From Ignavibacteriales bacterium UBA6490 (GTDB lineage Bacteria; Bacteroidota; Ignavibacteria; Ignavibacteriales; Ignavibacteriaceae): 13,147 nt of DNA. Position 1 is the first letter of the stretch. Each line of letters starts with the position of its first letter. The notes below the pieces were generated by a model. The model was not told the DNA's origin. It did no database searches and saw nothing but the letters and a program-made list of their open reading frames with translations. Below, piece by piece: positions 6,526-13,147 of the stretch. Location: assembly GCA_002435365.1 (NCBI GenBank), contig DJMM01000010.1, positions 15,632-28,778 of the forward strand. Direction: 5' to 3'. Position numbers and translations under genes: made by a program.

Positions 6526-8550
6526 TTAGAACACTGCAGACGGCGGAGCAGGTTCATCCGGCTTTCCTGCATTTGCAACAGGAACTTTCACCAGTATATA
6601 TCCAATCACTACAAATACAAGTAGACTTACCAGGAATGAGGGATCCTCAAAAATTACAGGTGTTTCCCACTCAACCACTGCAAAGAATGCAAACAGAAGT
6701 CCGATCAATGCTTCTCCGGCAATAAGTCCCGATGCCAGCAGTACACCGTTATTTTCAGAACGTGCTTTCTGCGCCTCGTTAAATTTGCGGCGTGCAGATA
6801 CTTTATCCAGAATTCCTTTAATAAGACCGCCGACGAAAATTGCGAATGATGTCTCTAGCGGCAGGTACATTCCCACGCAAACAAGCATAGGACTTTTTAC
6901 TTTTACAAGTATGAAGCCAATAGCCATTACCATACCCACAATAATTAACGGCCACGCCATGTCTCCGCCTACAATCCCGGTAGCCAGGATGGCCATTAAG
7001 CTGGCTTGCGGTGCAGGATAAGCTCTGCCTCCCAGACCGGTTCCTCCTGTATTTATATCTCCCTGGTGCAGAATAAGCAGAGGGAAAAACATAACTGCCG
7101 ATGCCAGCAGAACACCGAAAAGGTCTCCGACCTGCATTTTCCAGGGGGTACCGCCGAGCAGGTGTCCTACTTTCAGATCTTGAAGCATCTCACCTGCAAC
7201 TGCTGCGGCAACGCAGATTACTGCTGCAACGCCGAGCACTGCGGCAATTCCGGCAGTTCCTTTTACTCCAAGAGCTACCATAAGAAGTGCAGCGATAATT
7301 AATGTTGAAATAGTAAGTCCACTGACCGGGTTATTTGATGAACCTATAAGTCCGACCAGGTATCCTGACACAGCAGCAAAGAAAAATCCGGCTACTATCA
7401 TAACCAGGGTTGCCACTAAAGCTGCAGAAAAATCACCTGAGAAATAGTTATATATAATAAAAGTGGCAATTGCAGAAAGAACTATGCCGATGAACACCCA
7501 TTTAAAATTCATATCTTTTTCGGTGCGGTCAACAGTTTCAGATCCGCCGGCAGCAGCTTTCCTTACATCGCCGATTGCTCTGCTGAGACCTGCGCCAAGA
7601 CTTTTTCTCATCTTATATAAAGTGTAACCTGCACTCATCAACATTCCGCCGATGGCAATAGGACGAACAATTGAACGCCATACATTATTTGCCAAACCGA
7701 TCCATGTTTCATTTGTAACCTCGGTTACTCCGTTAGCCTGAAGTGAAGCGAGAAGTTCAGGACCCATAAAGTAAAGCAGCAGCGGCACGAACAATCCCCA
7801 TGCTAAAAGTCCGCCTGTAAAGTTCAGGGCTGCGAGGGTTGGTCCGATAATATAGCCGACACCCATATAGGCAGGACTTACGCCAGGAGTACTCAGCAGC
7901 GCTCCTCCGCTTGCTTCAACACTGGCACCTGTGGCAACCGTAATTTTCTTCTGAGCAAAAGGGACAAATTTTTCCCAGGCTGCAGCAAAAAACTGAACCT
8001 GTTTTAATATCTGAATAAGAGCACCGAGACCCATGGCCCAAAAGAGGAATTTCGCTCCGCTCTTCCCTGATCTTCCGGCTTTATGGATTTCGGAGGCTGC
8101 AACCGATTCCGGGAAAGGAAGTTCGCGGTCTTCCACCATTACCCGGCGAAGGATCGATACAAACATAATACCCACTACACCGCCTACGAACATAATTGCT
8201 GTGGCTTCAAAGTAATGCTGCCAGGTAAAAAACTCTGTCCATACCCCGGCAATCATGAAAGCAGGAATTGTAAAGATAGCACCTGCCGCAATAGATTCAC
8301 CGATTGAACCTACGGTACGTGCGAAGTTTTCTTCAAGGATGGATCCCTTAAAAATTCTTAAAACAGCCATACCGATTACAGCTGCCGGATAAGTTGCCGC
8401 TATTGTCATACCCGCTTTTAATCCAAGGTAGGCATTTGCCGCTCCGAGGACCACACACATGATTAATCCGATAACCAATGCACGAATAGTAAATTCAGCC
8501 ATATTGGTCTGCGGAGAAACGAAGGGTACGAACGGTTTCTGTTCAGACAT
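6526..8550 (-). CDS. OPT family oligopeptide transporter
   Basis: A 674-aa inner-membrane protein with about 15-16 hydrophobic segments. OPT proteins (PF03169) import oligopeptides with cations; some members carry metal-chelate substrates. Family marks are the early NAYLGLKAGMTIAATYPAAV at 39-58, ELPFPESVAASEIHKAG at 143-159 and a long cytoplasmic loop near 310-345 (rich in K, R and E). Near the C-terminal half there is a GGTPWKMQVGDLFG stretch. Length and layout match the bacterial OPT group (TIGR00733-like). The start is supported by AAGGAG, 6 nt before the ATG. A candidate Bacteroidota-type promoter lies about 60 nt upstream. A strong terminator follows, so the gene is probably monocistronic. 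With pepD nearby, peptide uptake is the likely role, but siderophore- or metal-peptide transport cannot be excluded from sequence alone. Confidence 0.94.
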   Translation of the reverse strand: MSEQKPFVPFVSPQTNMAEFTIRALVIGLIMCVVLGAANAYLGLKAGMTIAATYPAAVIGMAVLRIFKGSILEENFARTVGSIGESIAAGAIFTIPAFMIAGVWTEFFTWQHYFEATAIMFVGGVVGIMFVSILRRVMVEDRELPFPESVAASEIHKAGRSGKSGAKFLFWAMGLGALIQILKQVQFFAAAWEKFVPFAQKKITVATGASVEASGGALLSTPGVSPAYMGVGYIIGPTLAALNFTGGLLAWGLFVPLLLYFMGPELLASLQANGVTEVTNETWIGLANNVWRSIVRPIAIGGMLMSAGYTLYKMRKSLGAGLSRAIGDVRKAAAGGSETVDRTEKDMNFKWVFIGIVLSAIATFIIYNYFSGDFSAALVATLVMIVAGFFFAAVSGYLVGLIGSSNNPVSGLTISTLIIAALLMVALGVKGTAGIAAVLGVAAVICVAAAVAGEMLQDLKVGHLLGGTPWKMQVGDLFGVLLASAVMFFPLLILHQGDINTGGTGLGGRAYPAPQASLMAILATGIVGGDMAWPLIIVGMVMAIGFILVKVKSPMLVCVGMYLPLETSFAIFVGGLIKGILDKVSARRKFNEAQKARSENNGVLLASGLIAGEALIGLLFAFFAVVEWETPVIFEDPSFLVSLLVFVVIGYILVKVPVANAGKPDEPAPPSAVF

Positions 8551-8609
8551 AATATTCTCCTTCTGATCGTAAGAAGTTATAGTGTTTCATTTTTAGTTAA
8601 AATTAAGGA

Positions 8610-8641
8610 CAAATATAAAAAGGTTTTTCCAATTTCTTCAA
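8610..8641 (-). promoter_or_regulatory. Candidate Bacteroidota-type promoter for the OPT gene
   Basis: On the minus strand TTG (8639-8641) is followed by 21 nt and TATATTTG (8610-8617). This matches the known Bacteroidota sigma-A pattern of TTTG, about 19-21 nt, TAnnTTTG. The predicted leader is about 50 nt. The AT-rich background raises the chance of a random match. Confidence 0.5.
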
Positions 8642-8970
8642 GAATAAAATTCAAACAAACGGATTTTTTTTAATTTAATATATTTAACTGAAGATAATAG
8701 CAAATCTGAAAAATAGCCTTTCGGGAGAGATTAGTGATCTCATTACTGTTTTATACGGATTTGCGGTGGCACTAATCCAATAATTTAAATATTATTTATT
8801 TCTTAATTTTATAACAAACCTAATCTTCAGGATAGATGTAAACTTTAAATCTAATTTAAACAAAACCCTAAGTTTTTTGAAGGCAATAATTTACAATATA
8901 TTCTTACATTTAATCTGATCAAAAAATCAGACATTTATATTATGATCCAATTCAAATTTTTATTAAATAA

Positions 8971-9001
8971 TTGATTTTAGAATACTTTCTTTCTATATTT
9001 T
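8971..9001 (+). promoter_or_regulatory. Candidate promoter for the 321-aa secreted-protein gene
   Basis: TTG (8971-8973), 20 nt, then TATATTTT (8994-9001). This is one base away from TAnnTTTG and has the same spacing class as the divergent promoter. It would give a leader of roughly 30 nt before the GTG start. Confidence 0.4.
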
Positions 9002-9024
9002 TATGTCTGTATTTTTAACTATTC

Positions 9025-9030
9025 AGGAGG
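9025..9030 (+). promoter_or_regulatory. Strong ribosome binding site deciding a GTG start
   Basis: A perfect AGGAGG lies 7 nt before GTG at 9038. No ATG in frame lies between it and the signal peptide, so it supports the GTG start and the extended N-terminus. Confidence 0.75.
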
Positions 9031-9037
9031 TGCTTCT

Positions 9038-10003
9038 GTGAATGGTTTCTTAATATACAGGGTAAAATATCAATTCTCCTTGTCCGATCTATTTAATTTT
9101 TTAAGCCCGCATCATAACTTCATCAAGAAGATTTTCTTTATCTGTTTTCTTTTTACAGTTTATAATTTAGAAATATTTTCCCAATATGAACTGGGTATGG
9201 TCCCGTTAAAGGAAGGAAATTTTTGGGTTTATAAAGAACTGCATATACCAAGAAAAAAATATACAATTGTAAGTGATTCATTAATAATTAATGACTCATT
9301 AAGGTATTACATTATAATTGATTCTGAATATCCCTCTAATCCTGCCCTAATGAGATTAATTAAAGATGAATCTTATGTAAGAAGGTTGGGCGAAGATTAT
9401 CCTGAACCGAATCATGAAGCAATATACTATAAGAATAACTTAAAAGTTGGAGATTCCTGGTCTTCATATAAGGGGGGTGTTTATCCCTTGATATATTATA
9501 CGGTCATGGATACTCTTGCTCTGAACATATGGGGGAAAGATGTAACAGTAAAATTTATAACCATTACAGACAGTTCAGGATTATGGGGTTTTGATCAGGC
9601 ATGGACTGATGAATTTGGACTAATGGGAGAAAATGAAGCTGGATGGATATTATCAACTCTGCTTGGCTGTTATTTAGATGGAATAGTATATGGAGACACT
9701 AATATGGTGGTGGGTGTTGATGATGAAATAAAACCAGTTAACAATTTTTTTCTTTATCAGAACTACCCCAATCCCTTTAATCCAATGACCACAATTCAAT
9801 ATGAAATTATTAAAACAGATTTTATCGATTTAAGAGTTTATAATATACTTGGAAAGGAGGTAGCTTTATTAGTAAAGGAGGAAAAACTTCCTGGTTTATA
9901 CTCAATTGAGTTCAATGCAAGAGGTTTACCCAGCGGAGTTTATTTTTATGAATTAAGAATAGGAGGTCAAAGGCAAACAAGAAAAATGATATTATTTAGA
10001 TAA
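9038..10003 (+). CDS. Secreted protein of unknown function with T9SS sorting domain
   Basis: A 321-aa protein starting at GTG, chosen because of the perfect AGGAGG 7 nt upstream. The hydrophobic signal segment is at about 28-48 (KKIFFICFLF, ending IFSQ). It is preceded by about 27 residues, which is unusual for a secreted protein. The mature part opens with VPLKEGNFWVYKE at 55-67, a phrase I recall from many uncharacterised Ignavibacteria exported proteins. The middle (68-225) is beta-rich, with two GD(S/T)-type turns (KVGDSWSS at 136-143). I recognise no enzymatic motif. The tail at 238-321 has FFLYQNYPNPFNPMTTI, then LPGLYSIEFNARGLPSGVYFY, and ends in R, so it is a type A T9SS signal. The role outside the cell is unknown. 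A hairpin follows the stop. Confidence 0.85.
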   Translation: MNGFLIYRVKYQFSLSDLFNFLSPHHNFIKKIFFICFLFTVYNLEIFSQYELGMVPLKEGNFWVYKELHIPRKKYTIVSDSLIINDSLRYYIIIDSEYPSNPALMRLIKDESYVRRLGEDYPEPNHEAIYYKNNLKVGDSWSSYKGGVYPLIYYTVMDTLALNIWGKDVTVKFITITDSSGLWGFDQAWTDEFGLMGENEAGWILSTLLGCYLDGIVYGDTNMVVGVDDEIKPVNNFFLYQNYPNPFNPMTTIQYEIIKTDFIDLRVYNILGKEVALLVKEEKLPGLYSIEFNARGLPSGVYFYELRIGGQRQTRKMILFR

Positions 10004-10017
10004 ATTTTAATATAAGC

Positions 10018-10049
10018 GGAGATAGCGCGGCAACGCTATCTCCTGTTTT
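10018..10049 (+). terminator. Probable intrinsic terminator after the 321-aa gene
   Basis: A perfect 10-bp stem, GGAGATAGCG (10018-10027) / CGCTATCTCC (10034-10043), has a CGGCAA loop. The T-tract after it is short (TGTTTTG), so termination may be partial. Confidence 0.65.
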
Positions 10050-10085
10050 GCAGAATAACTATAAGTAGGACTCACGTTATTCTGC
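10050..10085. repeat. 10-bp inverted repeat in the leader of the 365-aa gene
   Basis: GCAGAATAAC (10050-10059) and GTTATTCTGC (10076-10085) pair perfectly across a 16-nt loop. The structure begins right after the preceding terminator and ends 39 nt before the next start codon. It has no T-run, so an operator or a leader RNA hairpin is possible. Confidence 0.6.
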
Positions 10086-10124
10086 TCCAAAAATAGTTAA
10101 TATTTTTTAACTTTGGAGTAAAAA

Positions 10125-11222
10125 ATGAAAACTTTATCCTTATTCTTTTTTTTTACAATTTTAATTTTTCCTCAACCAGAACACGATGGCGAACTAATCT
10201 TAACTTTAACTAACCAGGGAACCTCCTGGAATGTCACCTTTACGCTGACAGCAGCAAGTCCCAGGTGGGATGAAAATTATGAGCTGACTCAAGATTATGG
10301 TTATGTTTCAAATAATGCAACAAGTCCTGTTTTTACTGTATACTTTGATCATATTTTAGATGTAAATGCTGGTCTAAACAATCCAGCTTTTGCAATGGGT
10401 CTTTATAGAATAAGTGCATTTGAAAACGATGTTGAAACGGCCTTTTTCTATATGGACTGGAGAACTAATAAAGATGGTGATATCTATTTTGACTATGATG
10501 TGCAAAATGACATTTTTACTCATCATTTTGATACAGAATCAATCAATTACACGTATCAGACAATCTGGGAAATAATTGATTATGAACAGGATATTTCAGA
10601 GTTTGAGGATTATTGGGATAATGCACTGGGAATGGCAACCACCGACACACATCCCTGGCCTGTTTGGGGGCCTTATCCAACCGATGGGGCAATAACAGAA
10701 GTAAGTTATTATGAAGTATCCAGAAAAGACGGAGGTTTAGATTGGGTTATTCTGGATCCAGCATACGGATACAATTTAATTGATGACGACTTATCATTAC
10801 CTGTTATAAATTATCATACTGCTCAATATAAGGTGCGTGCAGTAAAAACTGCCTTACCAAATAATTTATTCTCGGGTTATACAAATATTTCGACGATTTT
10901 AGTGAACGGAAATGATCCGGGAAAGATTAATTATAGGGGAAAAGGTAACTCTTCTGTAACCAAATTTGAATTAATGCAAAATTATCCGAATCCATTCAAT
11001 CCTTCTACAAAGATAAACTGGCAGATACCTTCTGACAATATTGTAACAATAAAAGTTTTTGATCTCCTGGGGAGGGAGGTGGTAATTCTGGTAAATGAAT
11101 TCAAGAATGCTGGTGAATATTCGGTTGAATTTAACGGTTCTTCTCTTCCGAGCGGGATTTATCTCTGCAGGATTCAAGCCGGCATATACAGTGCAACTCG
11201 CAAACTAATGTTGCAGAAGTGA
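10125..11222 (+). CDS. Secreted protein of unknown function with Fn3-like region and T9SS sorting domain
   Basis: A 365-aa protein. The start is ATG with GGAG 6 nt upstream. Residues 1-16 are a short, very hydrophobic signal peptide (LSLFFFFTILIF). The mature part (20-150) is beta-rich and Asp/Asn-rich, with aromatic clusters (FFYMDWRTNKDGDIYFDYD at 107-125). The DxDxD-like stretches might bind Ca2+, but that is a guess. Residues about 186-262 resemble a fibronectin type III domain (VSYYEVSRKDGG, then YHTAQYKVRAV). The tail at 281-365 has LMQNYPNPFNPSTKINWQI, then GEYSVEFNGSSLPSGIYLC, and ends in K: a type A T9SS domain. I do not recognise the N-terminal family. It is flanked by hairpins on both sides, so it is probably its own transcription unit. 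Confidence 0.85.
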   Translation: MKTLSLFFFFTILIFPQPEHDGELILTLTNQGTSWNVTFTLTAASPRWDENYELTQDYGYVSNNATSPVFTVYFDHILDVNAGLNNPAFAMGLYRISAFENDVETAFFYMDWRTNKDGDIYFDYDVQNDIFTHHFDTESINYTYQTIWEIIDYEQDISEFEDYWDNALGMATTDTHPWPVWGPYPTDGAITEVSYYEVSRKDGGLDWVILDPAYGYNLIDDDLSLPVINYHTAQYKVRAVKTALPNNLFSGYTNISTILVNGNDPGKINYRGKGNSSVTKFELMQNYPNPFNPSTKINWQIPSDNIVTIKVFDLLGREVVILVNEFKNAGEYSVEFNGSSLPSGIYLCRIQAGIYSATRKLMLQK

Positions 11223-11234
11223 TTACTTCTAATC

Positions 11235-11272
11235 AGGAGAGATTCCTAAATAGTGTAATCTCTCCTTTTTAT
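11235..11272 (+). terminator. Intrinsic terminator after the 365-aa gene
   Basis: A perfect 10-bp stem, AGGAGAGATT (11235-11244) / AATCTCTCCT (11257-11266), has a 12-nt loop. TTTTATT follows. It lies 13 bp past the stop, and its T-run ends just before the ribosome binding site of the next gene. Confidence 0.75.
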
Positions 11273-11287
11273 TCTAAGGAAATTATT

Positions 11288-12847
11288 ATGAAAAAAATAG
11301 TTGTTTCTTTGCTTTTTATACCCTCAGTTCTTTTTTCACAGCAGCAGGTTGATATTCCCTGGCCTACACTTGCAAAATCAGACTGGCCGATGATTAAACA
11401 CGATCCTCAGTTTACAGGACGATCACCATACAGAGGTCCTCAGACACCTACAATAATATGGACTGCTGATCTGGAAGATGGAATCTTTTCAGGTCCAGTA
11501 ATCGGGTCAGATAACAATCTGTATTTTGGTTCTTACTTTCAGGATCCTTATTTCCTCGGATTATCCGATTATTTTTATTCATACACTGCAGATGGTAAAT
11601 TCCGCTGGCAATATAAGACAGGAACAAGCCGACCTCCACAGTCTGGAATTCTGATAGATTCCGGTAATACAATTTACTTCGGTTCACTTGACCGGTATTT
11701 TTATGCCCTCAATCCTGATGGTACATTAAAATGGAAATATTATACAACAGCGCCTATTCCTGAGAATGTAGTACCAAATATTGATCTCGACGGAAATATT
11801 TATTTTACTAATGGCTTGGGAGGATTGTACTCATTAAAGCCTGATGGTACTTTTAACTGGAATATAAAATATGAAAATGGTTTTAATCCCAGAATACCGG
11901 TTTTTTCTCCTGATGGACAGACGATTTATATTGCAGGCAGAGACTCAAATTTATTTGCTTTAGATCCAAACGATGGCTCAATTAAATGGAAATTCAGATG
12001 CGGGAGAATGCAGAAAGCTCCATTAGTTGACAATGAAGGAAATCTTAATTTTCTCGCAATGGGTAATCCTGAATATTTTTATTCATTGTCATCAGAGGGA
12101 GATGAACGGTGGAAATTTTTAGTACAAGGAATAGGACCTGCGGGTAGTTATTCGGCTCCAACTATGGACTATGAAGGTAATTTGTATTTTATTGCTTTTG
12201 ATTCAACTTTTATCGGATATTATCCAATGGCAATGTATTCGCTGAATTATGAAGGTAAATTCAGATGGAAGTATATATTTGAAAACATTGGCAGCTATCA
12301 GGAAGATATATGGCAGCCTTTAATATGCGATACAATGGGAACAATATACGCAGGTTCAACATTCGGATATTATTATTATGCAATATCTAAAGACGGACAA
12401 CTGAAATGGAAACTTCCTCTCGAATGGAATAAGAAGCAGGTCGATAACACTGGTGCTATCTCAAAAGATGGTACATTATATATAGGGGTGCACGGATCAG
12501 CGGACTACACGGGATTCACAAAAACATTAATCGCTATAAAAGATACTGGTACAGTATCGGTGAATGAAAAAACAAGCGAACCATCGGATTACAAATTATA
12601 TCAAAATTATCCCAACCCTTTCAATCCTTTAACAAAAATAAATTTCAACATCAGGAAAACCGGCAATGTAAAATTGGAAGTCTTTGATATTTACGGAAGC
12701 AGGGTTGCTATTCTTGTCGATGGAATAAAACGGGAAGGAGAAAATTCAGTAATATTTGATGGCAGCAGACTTGCCAGCGGTGTATATGTGTACAGACTGC
12801 AAGCCGGTGATTTCACTTCAACAAGAAAGATGACCTTGCTGAGGTAA
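11288..12847 (+). CDS. Secreted PQQ-like beta-propeller protein with T9SS sorting domain
   Basis: A 519-aa protein starting at ATG 11288, with AAGGA 7 nt upstream and a signal peptide right after it (KKIVVSLLFIPSVLFS, residues 2-17). The frame stays open 23 codons further upstream to a GTG at 11219, but that would bury the signal peptide and cross a terminator. Residues 33-420 form a beta-propeller of PQQ-like repeats (PF13360 type). The strand motif Y-x-L-x-x-D-G-x-x-x-W-K recurs about every 42-50 residues, near 97, 139, 181, 223, 265, 317 and 364, making seven blades. These repeats occur in PQQ dehydrogenases and in BamB-like scaffold proteins. No cofactor-binding cysteine pair or dehydrogenase catalytic site is visible, so a structural or binding role outside the cell is more likely. 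The tail at 435-519 has LYQNYPNPFNPLTKINFNI and ends in R. A clear terminator follows. Confidence 0.9.
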   Translation: MKKIVVSLLFIPSVLFSQQQVDIPWPTLAKSDWPMIKHDPQFTGRSPYRGPQTPTIIWTADLEDGIFSGPVIGSDNNLYFGSYFQDPYFLGLSDYFYSYTADGKFRWQYKTGTSRPPQSGILIDSGNTIYFGSLDRYFYALNPDGTLKWKYYTTAPIPENVVPNIDLDGNIYFTNGLGGLYSLKPDGTFNWNIKYENGFNPRIPVFSPDGQTIYIAGRDSNLFALDPNDGSIKWKFRCGRMQKAPLVDNEGNLNFLAMGNPEYFYSLSSEGDERWKFLVQGIGPAGSYSAPTMDYEGNLYFIAFDSTFIGYYPMAMYSLNYEGKFRWKYIFENIGSYQEDIWQPLICDTMGTIYAGSTFGYYYYAISKDGQLKWKLPLEWNKKQVDNTGAISKDGTLYIGVHGSADYTGFTKTLIAIKDTGTVSVNEKTSEPSDYKLYQNYPNPFNPLTKINFNIRKTGNVKLEVFDIYGSRVAILVDGIKREGENSVIFDGSRLASGVYVYRLQAGDFTSTRKMTLLR

Positions 12848-12869
12848 ATCCGGCTTCATAAAATTAAAT

Positions 12870-12900
12870 AGCTCTGGCCAAACCAGGGCTTTTTGTTTTT
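12870..12900 (+). terminator. Intrinsic terminator after the beta-propeller gene
   Basis: An 8-bp stem, AGCTCTGG (12870-12877) / CCAGGGCT (12883-12890), has one G-U pair and a CCAAA loop. TTTTTGTTTTT follows. It lies 22 bp past the stop. No comparable terminator for the convergent gene is visible in 12901-13033, which otherwise holds only AT-rich sequence. Confidence 0.85.
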
Positions 12901-13033
12901 ATTATTATCTTGCAGCGAAACAAGTGTACAATGTGTTTAATTTATTTATTGCAGAATATAATTACATTCTTATTTAGCTAACGGTTAAGTAATAATATAA
13001 AATTTCCCGCAGTTTCTTTAAAACGATAGCTTA

Positions 13034-13147
13034 TTATTTCAACACAACCATTTTCATCGTTCGTGAATACGAACCAGCCGTGAAATTATAAAAGTAAACA
13101 CCACCAGGAAGATTCTCTGCATAAAAAGTTACTTCACCTGTGCCTGC
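13034..13147 (-). CDS. C-terminal end of another T9SS-sorted secreted protein, 5' part outside the window
   Basis: The last 37 codons of a convergent gene are visible, ending in TAA followed at once by a second in-frame TAA. The peptide (GEVTFYAENLPGGVYFYNF at 4-22, then SRTMKMVVLK) matches the final strands of the T9SS type A domains in this window, including the LPxGVYFY turn and the basic last residue. It therefore belongs to a further exported protein whose main domain lies beyond the right edge. Nothing can be said of its function. Confidence 0.85.
   Translation of the reverse strand, partial: AGTGEVTFYAENLPGGVYFYNFTAGSYSRTMKMVVLK

Larger units (their letters stand above)
8551..9037. 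other. AT-rich divergent intergenic region
   Basis: No gene is visible in these 487 bp. The region separates the minus-strand transporter from the plus-strand secreted-protein genes and carries a candidate promoter at each end (8610-8641 minus; 8971-9001 plus). A small dyad, GAGAT-TAGTG-ATCTC (8725-8739), lies near the middle. The rest is A/T-rich with no clear structure. Confidence 0.6.

Noticed and set aside
10108..10115. TAACTTTG as a -7 promoter element for the 365-aa gene
   Set aside because: It overlaps the ribosome binding site and lies 9 nt from the ATG, with no TTG at the right distance upstream.
11219..11287. Extended GTG start for the beta-propeller gene, overlapping the previous stop
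   Set aside because: It would place 23 residues before the signal peptide and start upstream of the terminator hairpin. ATG at 11288 has its own AAGGA.
11288..12847. PQQ-dependent dehydrogenase
   Set aside because: Only the generic propeller repeats are present. No catalytic or cofactor-specific residues were seen and the C-terminus is a sorting tail.

Overview
The window looks like a piece of a low-GC genome from the Ignavibacteria/Chlorobi side of the Bacteroidota. Four complete proteins and one partial one end in a type IX secretion system (T9SS) sorting domain, and the four complete ones share the core QNYPNPFNPxT. From established knowledge this form is especially common in Ignavibacteriales (Ignavibacterium, Melioribacter and relatives). 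A candidate Bacteroidota-type promoter (TTG, 21 nt, TATATTTG) supports the placement. The lineage is inferred from motifs only, since no marker gene such as rRNA is present.

Left part (1-3957, minus strand): a large secreted glycoside-hydrolase-like protein runs off the left edge (720 codons visible). A secreted right-handed beta-helix protein with an Fn3-like module and a sorting tail lies 91 bp upstream of it. They may be co-transcribed.

Gene-free block (3958-4580): about 620 bp dense in structured repeats. It holds flanking ATTGA/TCAAT-type inverted repeats, a 9-nt-period repeat, a perfect 16-bp palindrome and three hairpins that each have a two-base AA loop. It ends with the pepD terminator. 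It resembles a REP/MITE-like non-coding element and is the least ordinary part of the window.

Middle (4581-8550, minus strand): an OPT-family peptide transporter, then a strong intrinsic terminator, then a small PqqD-like protein that overlaps pepD (Xaa-His dipeptidase) by 8 nt. Together they suggest peptide uptake and cytoplasmic hydrolysis. The role of the PqqD-like protein is unclear.

Right part (8551-13147): a 487-bp AT-rich divergent intergenic region, then three tandem plus-strand genes for secreted T9SS cargo: two of unknown function and one seven-repeat PQQ-like beta-propeller. Each gene is followed by a hairpin that looks like a terminator, so they are probably separate transcription units. 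At the right edge, the last 37 codons of another T9SS cargo gene converge on them.

I see no CRISPR array, tRNA, rRNA, transposase or phage gene. I found no convincing new multi-gene system. The candidates worth following are the structured repeat block and the PqqD-like/PepD pair.
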